Positions 7,301 to 14,665 of a DNA stretch of 17,102 bases are shown piece after piece (positions within the stretch are counted from its first letter, which is position 1; the number at the start of each line of letters is the position of its first letter). Below the pieces are notes generated by a model that was given only the letters and a program-made list of their open reading frames with translations, was not told where the DNA came from and made no database searches. The DNA is from Saccoglossus kowalevskii. Taxonomy: Eukaryota; Hemichordata; Enteropneusta; Harrimaniidae. The DNA lies in assembly GCF_000003605.2 (NCBI RefSeq), contig NW_003151765.1, positions 200,658 to 217,759 on the forward strand, given 5' to 3'. The position numbers and the translations under genes are program-made.

Positions 7301-10282
7301 GATATTTACTGATGTTACGATCTTTTGGCATCGATTTTGATAGGAAAACTGGCTTATTTTTTTTAATCAAGTATTTAGTTGATTTTGAAAGATAACATGA
7401 GCATTGAAGAAGAATTTAACACTTTTTAAGAGTGATAACAGCTCATAGTCGATACAGAGTTTACTCATTCACGTTAGTCACAAGTAACTTTGTATTCTTG
7501 AATAAGCCAAAAACCTAAGACTCTAATTTAATCAGATTGAAATTTTCGAAAAAATTATGCCTAACTTAGAATTGTATACGGTGACAAATATACTTTTGCA
7601 AAGTGACGTTACTATAAATTTTACAGTCTCGCAATTCTGGTTTTGGAATCATTTTGTTGCTTGTTCAACATTTTATAGACAACCTCAAATTCTGGTAATA
7701 CAGTGAAAGAGAAGAAGCTGGGATTATTATAAATAATAATAATATTGATTTTCTAAGTCATGTGAAGGCATCTGCATGCACTATGGGCGTAGACAATGAT
7801 TAACTCTTGAGCCAATCATCATCGAATATTTTAAAATGAATGAAAGTTCACGATCAGTATTGGCAAATTTTCATAGATCTGTTTATAAGCAAAGCCCCCA
7901 GCTTTGTGTCCTTCACTGTACCAGAATTCAAAATACACAAATAAACGTAAAAACAAAATTCCAGAGTGAGATTATAGCTGTTTGATATAACATTTGTCCC
8001 CATAAATATAAAATACCCCCAGTAAAGCATTTCCATAGTTTTTCAAAAATGTTGACCTGTAACAAATTTTACAAAAATGCGACAAACTTTGGTACATATG
8101 ATTAGAAAAAATTGTTAAACGGTTAAACTACATAATCATTTGAAAGTGTGCACAAAACAAATCAAGGTTTCAAATTTAAATAGTTCAATGTAATGAAAGA
8201 CTTACATAAGATGGGCCATAAGCCAGAGAAAGACAGACGAAACTCCAATAAAAAATCCTACATATTGCACTGTAGTGGCAACGCACTGATGAAAAAACTT
8301 TTGTAATGGCAGTGAACAGTTTACATTTTCTATATCATATCCCAAGTTTTCATTCTGAAACAGAAATAACAATTTATTATAGCTATAATTTTTTAAGCAT
8401 TTAAAAATATTTGTAATCACATCTGCGCGTGTACTTATTTTTTACATTTCCACAATTTCTGCAATGTGTGTTTGTCTTTCTGCACATCACCTTAACTGGA
8501 TGCATGCTCTGAGTCATTCACCTATTTTTATGTTTACATTTCGGACTTGAAATTGGGTGTGATTTCAAATACAAAAGTTCAAGCACTGTTATTCCATTGG
8601 TCAATAATATGTCTACACAGTTCTCCCGTTATTGCAGAACTATCACAGAACGTGGAAGAAATCAAAATATTCAAGAAAAAAATATAGGTGGTAGTGTCAT
8701 TCAAAACAAAACACCTTCAGAAATGTGCTTCAAAGACAAGAGCTCATTTTGCCCCAAATAATTGTTTCGAGTATTTTTAGCAATAGTATTTTAGTCTTCA
8801 GTGATGTAATTTTTATGGATGCTTTTTAGATCGTAAATGCAAATGGCGACGTTTTGAAATGACAATGTACTCAATTCTGTGCTAAAAAAATCATGTATAT
8901 AGAAACATTGAAGCATTGTTATATACTTTTGCATAGAATAAAGTCATTAGTTGTTGTATAGTTGACTTGAACTGTTATGAACCCCCCAAGAATCAGAAAT
9001 ATCACAGATTTTTCGATCAACTACGTTAACAAGAACCACGCCAATTTGACAAGATTTGTTTAGTGATGTCAGCATGTTGGCACGCGAAGTTTTTTCCCTA
9101 TTAAAACGAGAAAATGAACATAATTCCCGATATTAATTTTTGCATTGCAGGAACTGGATGTTTATGAGTTGGTAGGCTGGTTGTGATGCGTATCAGGGTT
9201 CAACAAACCCAAATTTCATAGTGATAATTTTGTTTACATGTTTGTTTACGTTGTGGTTGCCCGAATTTGAAGTCAAAGTGAGGTCATACAATGAGGTATC
9301 GCTTTGTGTATTGTAATCTGTCTGACTTCCTGAATCCCTCGGCCTGGGTGTGAACGGTTTGTTTACCGCACCGCGGTTCGAGACAAAAGAACGCAAGTTG
9401 TTTCCAGACCGGGGATAGAGGGACTGTGGCTAACGATTACATCAGTCCTATTGTTAATATTCTCAATAACAGAGCTACATCATGATCCCTCAAACGTTGC
9501 AAGGACCAATCAAAAACGAGAACAGACAATAGATTTTCAGATTAATACCACTGTTTTCCCCCACACAAACGAAACAATCTTCTGTCTTCTTCACACTTCC
9601 TTTTCCAGTTAAAGAAACAAATAAAATTCCACAAATGAATAAAAATGGTTACATAAAAAGTAGAAAAAACTAAGGTACTGCTTATTCGTACCATGTGGTG
9701 ATCAATGCTACGGAAATTGACCCATAGTTGACAAAAGGTCACCCGAATAAAAACAAATGGGGTATAATTTTACGATGCATTGATTTAGATCAATAAGCAG
9801 GACGTAACCCCTTCAGTATTGTGTACATTCCGAATTTGTCTCTTGTTAGCCATTAAAAAGAAAATTAAAATATGCTCCATGTTGTAATCTGGGAAAGCTC
9901 ACCGCAAAGCTTAGTCCGAGAATTCAACCCAATATTGTCCCTTTCCGAACATACTCGACACAAATCATTAGATATAGCACTTCGCTTTGCTTATTAGCCA
10001 TAGTTGGCTGCTGCCGAGACATAATCCAAAACGAGAAACATTTAGTCACTGCGACCTTGTTTATGTCTTTAAATTCCACTTCCGGTGTTTGGCCGGATAA
10101 ATAAAACAATTATCAAACCATACAATAAAAGACATTTAAGGGCCGATCGAAAGATCCTTGACGTGGAATATGACATGTTTTCTAGCAATGAGTACAGTTG
10201 ATGAATTGCCGTTGGTCGTACGAGTACAAACAAATAATTTTTTTTCTGGACTTACCAAAACACCCAAACTGGGCGCCGCCAT
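1235..10282 (-). CDS. TMEM44: TMEM44-like multipass membrane protein gene, six exons, 3' end outside window
   Basis: Six minus-strand exons join in frame: 10282-10256, 8354-8206, 5305-5179, 3003-2892, 2219-2044 and 1321-1235, with intron phases 0, 2, 0, 1, 0. The product so far is about 226 residues with five hydrophobic spans (about residues 37-59, 74-94, 102-120, 154-173, 203-218). It has an NCS glycosylation sequon near residue 21, a cysteine-rich stretch at 121-141 and a basic cluster at 144-152. The spacing, a histidine-containing AHL in span 1, the NLVGAAL..QL..Q segment of span 2, the RRRQ cluster and a late SRFP all match my recollection of vertebrate TMEM44, a PQ-loop-like family whose Pro-Gln pair is degenerate. 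The molecular function is poorly known; membrane location is inferred. The remaining spans and cytoplasmic tail must lie left of the window. An SLC66-type PQ-loop transporter is the alternative, but the missing PQ pair argues against it. Confidence 0.8.
1471..1915. mobile_element. foldback/MITE-like element of about 445 bp
   Basis: The two ends are inverted copies: GTTAAACTTAGACTGGCCC at 1473-1491 against GTTTAACATAGACTGGCCC read on the minus strand from about 1914. The similarity continues inward for roughly 50 bases, and a second inverted block (CTGGTC...TTCTGC.GCA...CACC or ACC) sits near 1569-1604 and 1815-1853. The centre contains no protein-like signal. It lies in intron 5. No target-site duplication is obvious. 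Confidence 0.55.
2044..2219 (-). CDS. TMEM44: TMEM44-like exon 5, basic cluster and membrane span 4
   Basis: The acceptor CCTCTATTTACATAG precedes 2219 and a strong donor GTACGT follows 2044. Entering in phase 1, two bases complete an alanine codon and 58 codons follow to phase 0. The peptide has a basic run WWKQRRRQQSK, then a hydrophobic span VYCLIVPWLMSGVYLF and a loop ending GRVLLSVLE. Human TMEM44 also has an RRRQ cluster, a span and a loop ending in an R-LL-S-L stretch at this point. A second frame is also open here but does not match the family or the exon phases. Confidence 0.8.
2667..2800 (-). CDS. candidate alternative last exon of the TMEM44-like gene
   Basis: Within intron 4, an acceptor-like CGCCCTCACAG precedes 2800 and enters in phase 1, the same as exon 5. 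The reading is open for 43 codons: a glycine/basic stretch (SYGQGQKLRKRLLRE), a hydrophobic run (VFSAFIFIVTFFL) and a stop at 2669-2667. Three AATAAA hexamers overlap or flank the stop (2679-2661). No good donor was seen, so if used it would be a terminal exon giving a short isoform with a different fourth span. AT-rich sequence can produce hydrophobic reading frames by chance, so this is tentative. Confidence 0.28.
2892..3003 (-). CDS. TMEM44: TMEM44-like exon 4, membrane span 3 and cysteine cluster
   Basis: A textbook acceptor (TTTTTGTTCTCTTTCAG) precedes 3003 and the donor GTAAGC follows 2892. The 112 bases give 37 codons plus one base (phase 1). The peptide starts ILTAVFFVFMDVLFFIQFF, the third span with the conserved acidic residue of the family, then a cytoplasmic-like segment with six cysteines (ending KKYKNSC). 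The acceptor lies only 57 bases from the left inverted repeat of the element at 3060-3774. Confidence 0.85.
3174..3677 (+). repeat. tandem repeat array of copy B, about 157-bp unit
   Basis: Unit starts are at 3174 (with about 100 bases deleted), 3220, 3368 and 3525, giving spacings of 46, 148 and 157. The 148-base unit lacks a TGACAAAAA segment. The last unit is the same diverged form that ends the array in copy A. Confidence 0.85.
3732..3762 (+). other. 3' terminal hairpin of copy B
   Basis: AGCTCCGCT (3732-3740) pairs with AGCGGAGCT (3754-3762). An inner CGAC/GTCG stem, perfect here, closes an AAA loop with a two-base bulge. Confidence 0.85.
3817..3996. mobile_element. piggyBac-type MITE with TTAA target duplication
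   Basis: The ends are TTAA-CCTTTTCACCAC (3817-3832) and GTGGTAAAAAGG-TTAA (3981-3996), inverted repeats of 12 bases with one mismatch flanked by TTAA on both sides. The TTAA duplication and CCTTT-type ends are the hallmark of piggyBac-superfamily elements. The 172-base body has no coding capacity, so it is non-autonomous. It lies in intron 3. Confidence 0.7.
4268..4458 (-). mobile_element. TA-flanked MITE family M1, inverted copy
   Basis: This is the same family as 4770-4972 and 15934-16149 but reversed. It opens TACTGTAGAATCATTTATTTT, the inverse of the family's right end, and closes with ATTAATGTGTTTCCAGTA, the inverse of the left end. The middle carries CATGTTCACATGGATTTAATTTAG, also shared. 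Internal deletions are visible near 4410-4440. It is non-coding and lies in intron 3. Confidence 0.7.
4770..4972 (+). mobile_element. TA-flanked MITE family M1, copy 2
   Basis: The left end is TACTGTGAAAGCATTAATT and the right end AAATAAATGGTTTTACAGTA. These are imperfect terminal inverted repeats with TA at both outer edges, as expected for a Tc1/mariner-type target duplication. Internal segments (TTCACTGGGTTTTAATTT, GAACATGTAAAATAACA) match the copy at 15934. The 203 bases have no coding capacity. It lies in intron 3. Confidence 0.75.
5179..5305 (-). CDS. TMEM44: TMEM44-like exon 3, loop and membrane span 2
   Basis: The acceptor is CATTTCTTGACAG before 5305 and the donor GTATGT after 5179. 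The first base completes an ATA codon begun in exon 2, and 42 codons follow, ending in phase 0. The peptide begins LFKIRQSDGTFGIK, then a span with ADIFNLVGAALTEQLGTQ. The D..NLVG..L..QL..Q pattern is shared by PQ-loop family proteins and TMEM44. An upstream AG at about 5329 would leave the reading open but adds residues with no family counterpart. Confidence 0.85.
5306..6360 (-). other. intron 2, 3' part, no recognised feature
   Basis: This is AT-rich non-coding sequence between the exon 3 acceptor and the interrupted MITE. I see T-rich runs near 5510 and nothing gene-like on either strand. Confidence 0.5.
6361..6720 (+). mobile_element. TA-flanked MITE family M1, copy 3, interrupted
   Basis: The left part (CACTGTTAAAGCTTTAATTATTCACCGGGTTTTAATTT) and internal part match the M1 family up to about 6518. 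The right part (GTGAAAATAAATGGTTT) resumes at 6702 after a 183-base insertion. The outer right terminus is mutated: TTTTACAGTA is replaced by TTAAAATTAT. It lies in intron 2. Confidence 0.7.
6519..6701. mobile_element. nested MITE (family M2) inside the M1 copy, TA target duplication
   Basis: The ends are TA-CCGTAAAATCTGTATTAG and CTAATACAGATTTTACAG-TA, inverted repeats of about 23 bases with two mismatches. Removing 6521-6701 restores AAAAATAGTGAAAATAAA, matching M1 copies that read AAATAGTGAAAT or AAATAGTAAGAT at this point. That shows insertion at a TA with its duplication, typical of Tc1/mariner-type elements. The 179-base body contains four copies of a TAATAGAAG(C/T)C(A/G)C-like motif and no coding sequence. 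Confidence 0.75.
6721..8205 (-). other. intron 2, 5' part, no recognised feature
   Basis: This is AT-rich non-coding sequence between the nested MITE and the exon 2 donor. A short AAT-rich microsatellite lies near 7727-7745. No conserved reading frame or repeat shared with the rest of the window was seen. Confidence 0.5.
8206..8354 (-). CDS. TMEM44: TMEM44-like exon 2, N-terminal domain and membrane span 1
   Basis: The acceptor reads TTTCTGTTTCAG before 8354 and the donor is GTAAGTC after 8206. The 149 bases encode 49 codons plus two bases (phase 2). The segment starts NENLGYDIENVNCS, giving an NCS sequon, and continues into LPLQKFFHQC and then a strongly hydrophobic stretch ending in WLMAHL. 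This position corresponds to the first span of the PQ-loop repeat, where TMEM44 carries an AH pair instead of the proline of canonical PQ-loop proteins. Confidence 0.85.
8355..10255 (-). other. intron 1, no recognised feature
   Basis: The 1.9-kb intron runs between exon 1 and exon 2. A locally less AT-rich patch around 9290-9400 is open for 67 codons on the minus strand, but it has no family resemblance and no supporting splice sites that I could find. No element with clear ends was seen. Confidence 0.5.
10256..10282 (-). CDS. TMEM44: TMEM44-like exon 1 (start codon)
   Basis: The exon encodes nine residues, MAAPSLGVL, and is followed directly by a strong donor GTAAGT (10255 downward). The start codon lies inside CAATATGGCGG, a typical YY1-type start-site context, with purine-rich surroundings. 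It ends in phase 0, matching the phase 0 acceptor of the exon at 8354. Being only 27 bases, it is supported by promoter context, donor quality and phase, not by homology. A different upstream first exon remains possible. Confidence 0.65.
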
Positions 10283-10330
10283 ATTGGATTTCCGTCTGCG
10301 CATGTGTGATGACTTACGGGTATGACCATG
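10276..10330 (-). promoter_or_regulatory. TATA-less promoter/start region of the TMEM44-like gene
   Basis: On the minus strand, reading toward the gene, there is an NRF1-like CATGCGCA (10304-10297), an ETS-like CGGAA (10294-10290) and a YY1-like CAATATGGCGG (10286-10276) that contains the start codon. These three sites commonly occur together at TATA-less housekeeping promoters. The exact transcription start is not visible. Confidence 0.55.
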
Positions 10331-10553
10331 GTAAGACATAGACCTATTGCAGGGTTATGGACAAGATAAGCATCCGTGACAGCATTTTTAGTCCAAGAGA
10401 TTAAATGCACTTTTATTTATCAGCCTAATGCCAAAAAAGTCTGAAGCTGGTTTTCGATAAAATGCCTCTTTTGACACTTTTTACCCAAATTTGCACCAAA
10501 AACGTAAAAATTATTTATAAATCCCAACATGTATCCAGTGGTTAAAATAGTTG

Positions 10554-10567
10554 GTTACTATGGTAAC
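10554..10567. promoter_or_regulatory. X-box-like (RFX) palindrome
   Basis: GTTACTATGGTAAC is a 14-base palindrome with 12 of 14 positions symmetric and fits the RFX X-box pattern GTNRCC-N-RGYAAC with one deviation. It lies about 270 bases upstream of the TMEM44-like start codon. RFX sites often mark ciliary genes, but one motif alone is weak evidence. Confidence 0.35.
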
Positions 10568-11815
10568 ACATTGTCATTTTGTCAAAATCAAATGAAACAA
10601 CAGTCAAAGGGTTGAAATTTAATATATTTTGGCAATCTGTCGAAAAAAAGTGATCGTTCAGTTTGTAAACATGTCAACAAACTTGGAAAGGTCTCTTCAA
10701 CTTCTTCATTGGTTGGCACTTGACTCAGTCGCAAGTTTAGATACAAAAAAGTGAATACGAATATATTATATATATATAATTTGCAATAATTCATATTTCG
10801 TGGCCAATATATTCGCCTTTTGTAGCTTATTCTTCAAGTATAGAGGATATGACCTTAAAGACCAATAAGGAATCCACAATGTTTATTTTCATAACATATA
10901 TAATTTAGTATGAACATTCATGATAGGTTCTAGTAGAGGTACATGATTTACATTACAAGTAATGCACCTCTGATTCTAGTGATTTTCACTTTGGCATCTC
11001 TCAACAGTCTAATACCCGAAAATGACATCTACATTCATGATATATTGGTCAAAAATCAACTAGACTTACATACAGTCTTCTATTTTTCGTGTCTTTTTTT
11101 AAAAGTATGTGTAAATGACGTAGAGGAAAACCATGGATTTCCTGAAACTCGGAAGATGGTGAAGCAGGCAACTATTGCTGGTGGGTTTAGTAATCGACAA
11201 ACGACTGTTGGAATAATCCATCTGGTAGCATTATAAATAACGCTAATAAGGACTTAATCAGGCTGAGGATGATGTGACAATTCGAAACACAAATGTATGA
11301 GCTAGGGAAATTCACTCTTGTTGTTAGAATGTCAGTTGATATAAACTAAAACTACAAATACTGTTTTTCGCAATGTAGTTTAGATTCCAATCTTGAACAA
11401 TATCTCTTTATTGGAAAATACAACGGTAAAACGACTGTATGAAAGTCTGCGTAAAAATTCTCTTTAAAAAGTTTGACCATTGAGAGATATATATACAAGT
11501 TTTTGCTCTGAATTCCAGGCATATTCGGAAAAAATAACGGTAAAATCACGATAATTACAGATCTATAAACAGCGCCACCATGCAAGTATTCGGTGTATTC
11601 TTTCGATTGAAAGTACCAAAACGCTTTCCGAGGTCGTTCACTGACTTTCGACCTATGAGCGATCAATTTATTATATTGATTGCTGCCTAATTGTTGATTT
11701 TAATAATAATAATATAATAATAATAGTTGATTCAAATGTCAGGGCCTCCGTCCATTACATCAATCATTATAATACAAAATTAAACAAATTCATCACTATT
11801 CGGTCAAAATTGACA
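10568..11815. other. intergenic sequence, no recognised gene
   Basis: This stretch lies between the two promoter regions. A plus-strand frame open from 10943 to 11236 (97 codons) and a minus-strand frame from 11666 to 11352 (104 codons) are present. Neither resembles a family I know, and both contain AT-rich low-complexity codons. A short direct repeat, GGAAAATACAACGGTAAAA against GGAAAAAATAACGGTAAAA, occurs near 11413 and 11526. Confidence 0.4.
11700..11726. repeat. AAT microsatellite
   Basis: TAATAATAATAATATAATAATAATA is a trinucleotide repeat broken once in the middle and bracketed by two GTTGATT copies. Confidence 0.8.
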
Positions 11816-12049
11816 AGGTCATAATACACCATGATATAATTCTGGCTCGAACAAAGATTTGCAGTTACTATAACAACGCAATCTACCTGATTGACCAATC
11901 GCTGCCGACCATTCTTAGCGATAACAATCACATAACCTTTCGTGAAATAAACCTAAGAAAACTTTGCTGTCTCCGGCTTGTTGTTCAAACCATACAATTC
12001 CAAAACCTTGTCGATACAGTAACTTTCTGATCTTTGTTGCCCGCGTAAC
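11816..12049 (-). pseudogene. decayed non-LTR retrotransposon ORF fragment (C-terminal region)
   Basis: On the minus strand the frame from 12049 encodes VTRATKIRKLLYRQGFG followed by IVWFEQQAGDSKVFLGLF and HERLCDCYR, then an in-frame TAA (11917-11915), then EWSAAIGQSGRLRCYS and a stretch ending ELYHGVL before another stop. The pattern L-GFG-VW-Q--GD---FL-LF--RL-DCY-QEW----SGRL--Y----LFE-E-Y is one I know from the far C-terminal region of non-LTR retrotransposon proteins common in marine invertebrates. The first stop replaces what is usually a glutamine codon. Neither end of the element is visible, and no reverse transcriptase core is left. Confidence 0.55.
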
Positions 12050-13100
12050 AAAGTTAAACAAATATTTCTGTAAAAAGGTCAAATTTTGACAAAAATGTCG
12101 AATAAATGCAGGCGAAACTCTACAAAAAAAGTCACTATTCAAAAAAACGAAAATCGTTCGTTTAACTACAACCACACAAACTCGAACACGTCATCATACG
12201 GATATCCAGCATGTCAGCGAATGGTGTAAATAATGAACTTATTGCATAGGGGCGGTGTGCAGAGAATTACCGTCCCGGTGATTCCGAATATAAACTACGC
12301 AATTTGAGAAAACGTGAACAAGTTGAATTAAAATTTGTAATGACCCACAACCACTCCAACCTCCGGGAAAACAATCTTTCGTCGGTATATATTTGATGCG
12401 ATGTATCGTCATTGAAGTTTAAAAGCGTTGGACTACCGTTCGATTCGATCGAATTGTTTTTCTGAGAAACTATTTGAAAAGTTATTATTTATTTATTTCA
12501 AGAGTGACACGTATGTAAGTGGCACCAGAAGAACATACACTATGTTTTTTTTTTATCAAAGTTTCTTGAACATATCTCAAATTCTGAATGGATAGAACAA
12601 AGAAGAAGTTTAACTAGTTTGTGCCATGGCTGTCGCGAATTGGGGGGGGGGTCCCTCTGTGGACACGCGTTTATGACGCTTATCACCAGTCCTACATAAC
12701 TTCATAAACAATTTAAACATCAAATTTTATTATTTAGATATTAAATTGACATTAGCTTCTTTCGGGATTCACAGCAAATCGTCGAAAATCACAGCAAAGT
12801 AACGCATTTCAGCTGCTGTTAAAAATATCTTAATGGTTACGTCAGATCTATTTTTAGTAAGATCTCGTCACCTCGTAATCGTAATAAGTGTATTGGTTTC
12901 TATTCGACGAGTGTATTCATTATATGTTTATTTACATTCTGTGTCAATATCAATCTGTATCCTTTAATTTTGAAAGACAATGTTTGACCATATTTTCCTT
13001 GTCATAAATTTTACAATTACAGTCTCGGTTTGCTATGTGCCCTCATTTGACCCTACCGGCAACAGGTGGCTACCTTATTGGAGTAACGAATACACGTACA
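12050..13100. other. intergenic sequence, no recognised gene
   Basis: Non-coding by inspection. It includes a GC-box-like GGGGCGG at about 12249, a run of ten G at 12642-12651 followed by TCCC, and a TTACGTCA CRE-like site near 12837. No exon with convincing splice sites was found. Confidence 0.4.
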
Positions 13101-13104
13101 ATTC

Positions 13105-13258
13105 GCAATGGTTTTTGGGAGATCCGCCATATTGAAGCTGAGCTCGGGTTATTGTTTTGTTTTTTCTTTATGTAGCGCTCCTGGACTTTTTAAACTTTAT
13201 CGTTCGTGTTTCATTGTTATCTGTGCGCGTATATTTCGGGCAACTGCCACACACAGAT
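13105..13258. promoter_or_regulatory. promoter and 5' UTR of the plus-strand gene, possibly bidirectional
   Basis: CCGCCATATTG at 13124-13134 is the same 11-mer found at the TMEM44-like start codon, in the same orientation on the window. It lies 125 bases before the plus-strand start codon at 13259. Read on the minus strand it forms CAATATGGCGG and starts a 24-codon frame (MADLPKTIANC...), so a divergent minus-strand transcript is possible. No TATA box is evident. Confidence 0.4.
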
Positions 13259-13304
13259 ATGTCTGATGTTGAAGAAACAGCAGTCAAAGGGAAAGTCGAA
13301 AAAG
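13259..13304 (+). CDS. first coding exon of an unidentified gene
   Basis: ATG at 13259 has a G at position -3 and encodes MSDVEETAVKGKVEK plus one base, ending at an excellent donor AAAG|GTGAGT (phase 1). The acidic-then-lysine-rich start is typical of an unstructured N-terminus and does not identify a family. I tested the visible acceptors downstream (for example near 14170, 14300, 14870 and 15005) in phase 1. None gave a convincing second exon, so the gene probably continues beyond the window. The assignment rests on start context, donor strength and nearby promoter motif only. Confidence 0.45.
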
Positions 13305-14491
13305 GTGAGTTGTCGCTAGTGTGAAAACGCCTCTGTCCGTGCGATGATTATTCGATAACTGGCTTTGAACCCTTCCTTTAGTTAGATACTTTGACAAACC
13401 CGCTCCAACATGATAGATCAAATAGTCGTCCATTCTACTTAGGCAGTCGGTGCTTATATACATATTTTCCAATGTTCAAACAAAGTACTCGGTTAGCTTG
13501 AACAGACGATCGTCGATAATTGTATACATTTCGTTTAGCACACATGACGAAAATTAATTAATTGGAATTTAATTAATGCTTTATCACCTCAACAATCATG
13601 AGACCACCTTCGTATTTAATTTTTTCATAATATAGCATAATATAAACAAAATCAAGGCCTTTTATTGCATATTGTGATATAATCGAAATAAATATTTTCA
13701 TACGACACAAGACGTTAAAATTATCATTGTAATTAATAATTACTTCCCATTGTCAGTGTGTATGTACAAGAAGCTGATTACTTTATACTACTTCTTTCCA
13801 TTATGAAATTTCGAAATAATTAATATCACGTACAAATCTTTAGCAACATGGTGGCATGTAGACACAACACCCAGTCAGCTGTTGTGGCCGTGTTTGAACT
13901 GTGATACCTTGGTTAGTTGAATACCTCGGTCATCTAGAAACGACACATGGGAGCGGCACTTCCGTGCATCCTCTTACATTACTGAAAGTCAAGGGGTGGC
14001 TCATTATTATGACCAACAACTGATTTTTAACTAAATTTACTCATCTGATGTGCTTTTAATTGTATTTATATTATTTGTGATGGGCTGGCAATGTGAACTA
14101 TATGTACCGGGGTATATTTAAAAAAAAAATAGAATGAACCATGGTTCTTGAGGTCCATGACCTTGGATTTCAGCTGACCCTGAGTTTGTTGTTGCTTTGC
14201 TTTAAAAGTCTACAAGTGTCTTTAATGTCTACGTTGTTGAATTAGTTGCTGGATACACTCAATCCATTTTATATAGCACTTGAACCGTTTTGTATACAGG
14301 TATTTTTAGAGTGTTCTTGAGCAACTTAGACAACGTTTATTTATTACTCAATTTGTTCAACATGAATAGAAAATTGCTACAAAGAGTGACTGATGATCTC
14401 AATACAAAATAAAATTGCAATTACAACACAGTGCAAAAAAAAACATAATTGGAATAAAATTGCTAGACAACTAGATGAGAGAATTGTATAA
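13305..14491 (+). other. presumed first intron of the plus-strand gene, no recognised feature
   Basis: AT-rich sequence with AATTAATTAATT blocks near 13545-13575 and a perfect 12-base palindrome GAACCATGGTTC near 14146. No repeat shared with the rest of the window was seen. Confidence 0.4.
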
Positions 14492-14665
14492 TACAGTCAA
14501 ACCTGTGTTTAGTGACCACCTGTATATAAAGACCACTTACCTGAGGGACCCATAGGGCAATTTACGCAACCTGTATATAAAAATTGAGGTTGATTAATTA
14601 GCCTCCATATGAAGGATACCTGTCTATAAAGGACAATTCCCTTAAGTACCCTGGAGGTGGATGCA
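14492..14665 (+). mobile_element. short element of phased GACCACC motifs, copy 2
   Basis: It starts TACAGTCAAACCTGTGTT and continues TAGTGACCACCTGTATATA, AAGACCACTTACCTG, then further CCTGTATATAAA and CCTGTCTATAAAGGAC units at spacings of 20 to 80 bases. This is the same start and motif as the inverted copy at 871-988. No closing TGACTGTA end is seen, so the right side is either diverged or truncated. It is non-coding. Confidence 0.55.

Noticed and set aside
9370-9384. GGTTCGAGAC resembling a tRNA B box
   Set aside because: No matching A box, acceptor stem or cloverleaf could be drawn around it.
9193-9396. Minus-strand 67-codon frame in a less AT-rich patch of intron 1
   Set aside because: No recognisable family, no convincing splice sites, and not needed for the phase-consistent exon 1 to exon 2 join.
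10943-11236. Plus-strand 97-codon frame
   Set aside because: Its length is not exceptional for this window, no family was recognised, and there is no clear promoter or poly(A) context. The last third looks more protein-like, but I cannot support it.
11352-11666. Minus-strand 104-codon frame
   Set aside because: It contains a short internal duplication of non-coding type and matches nothing known to me.
12642-12651. Run of ten G
   Set aside because: Probably simple slippage; no flanking element ends or quadruplex-type repeated runs were seen.
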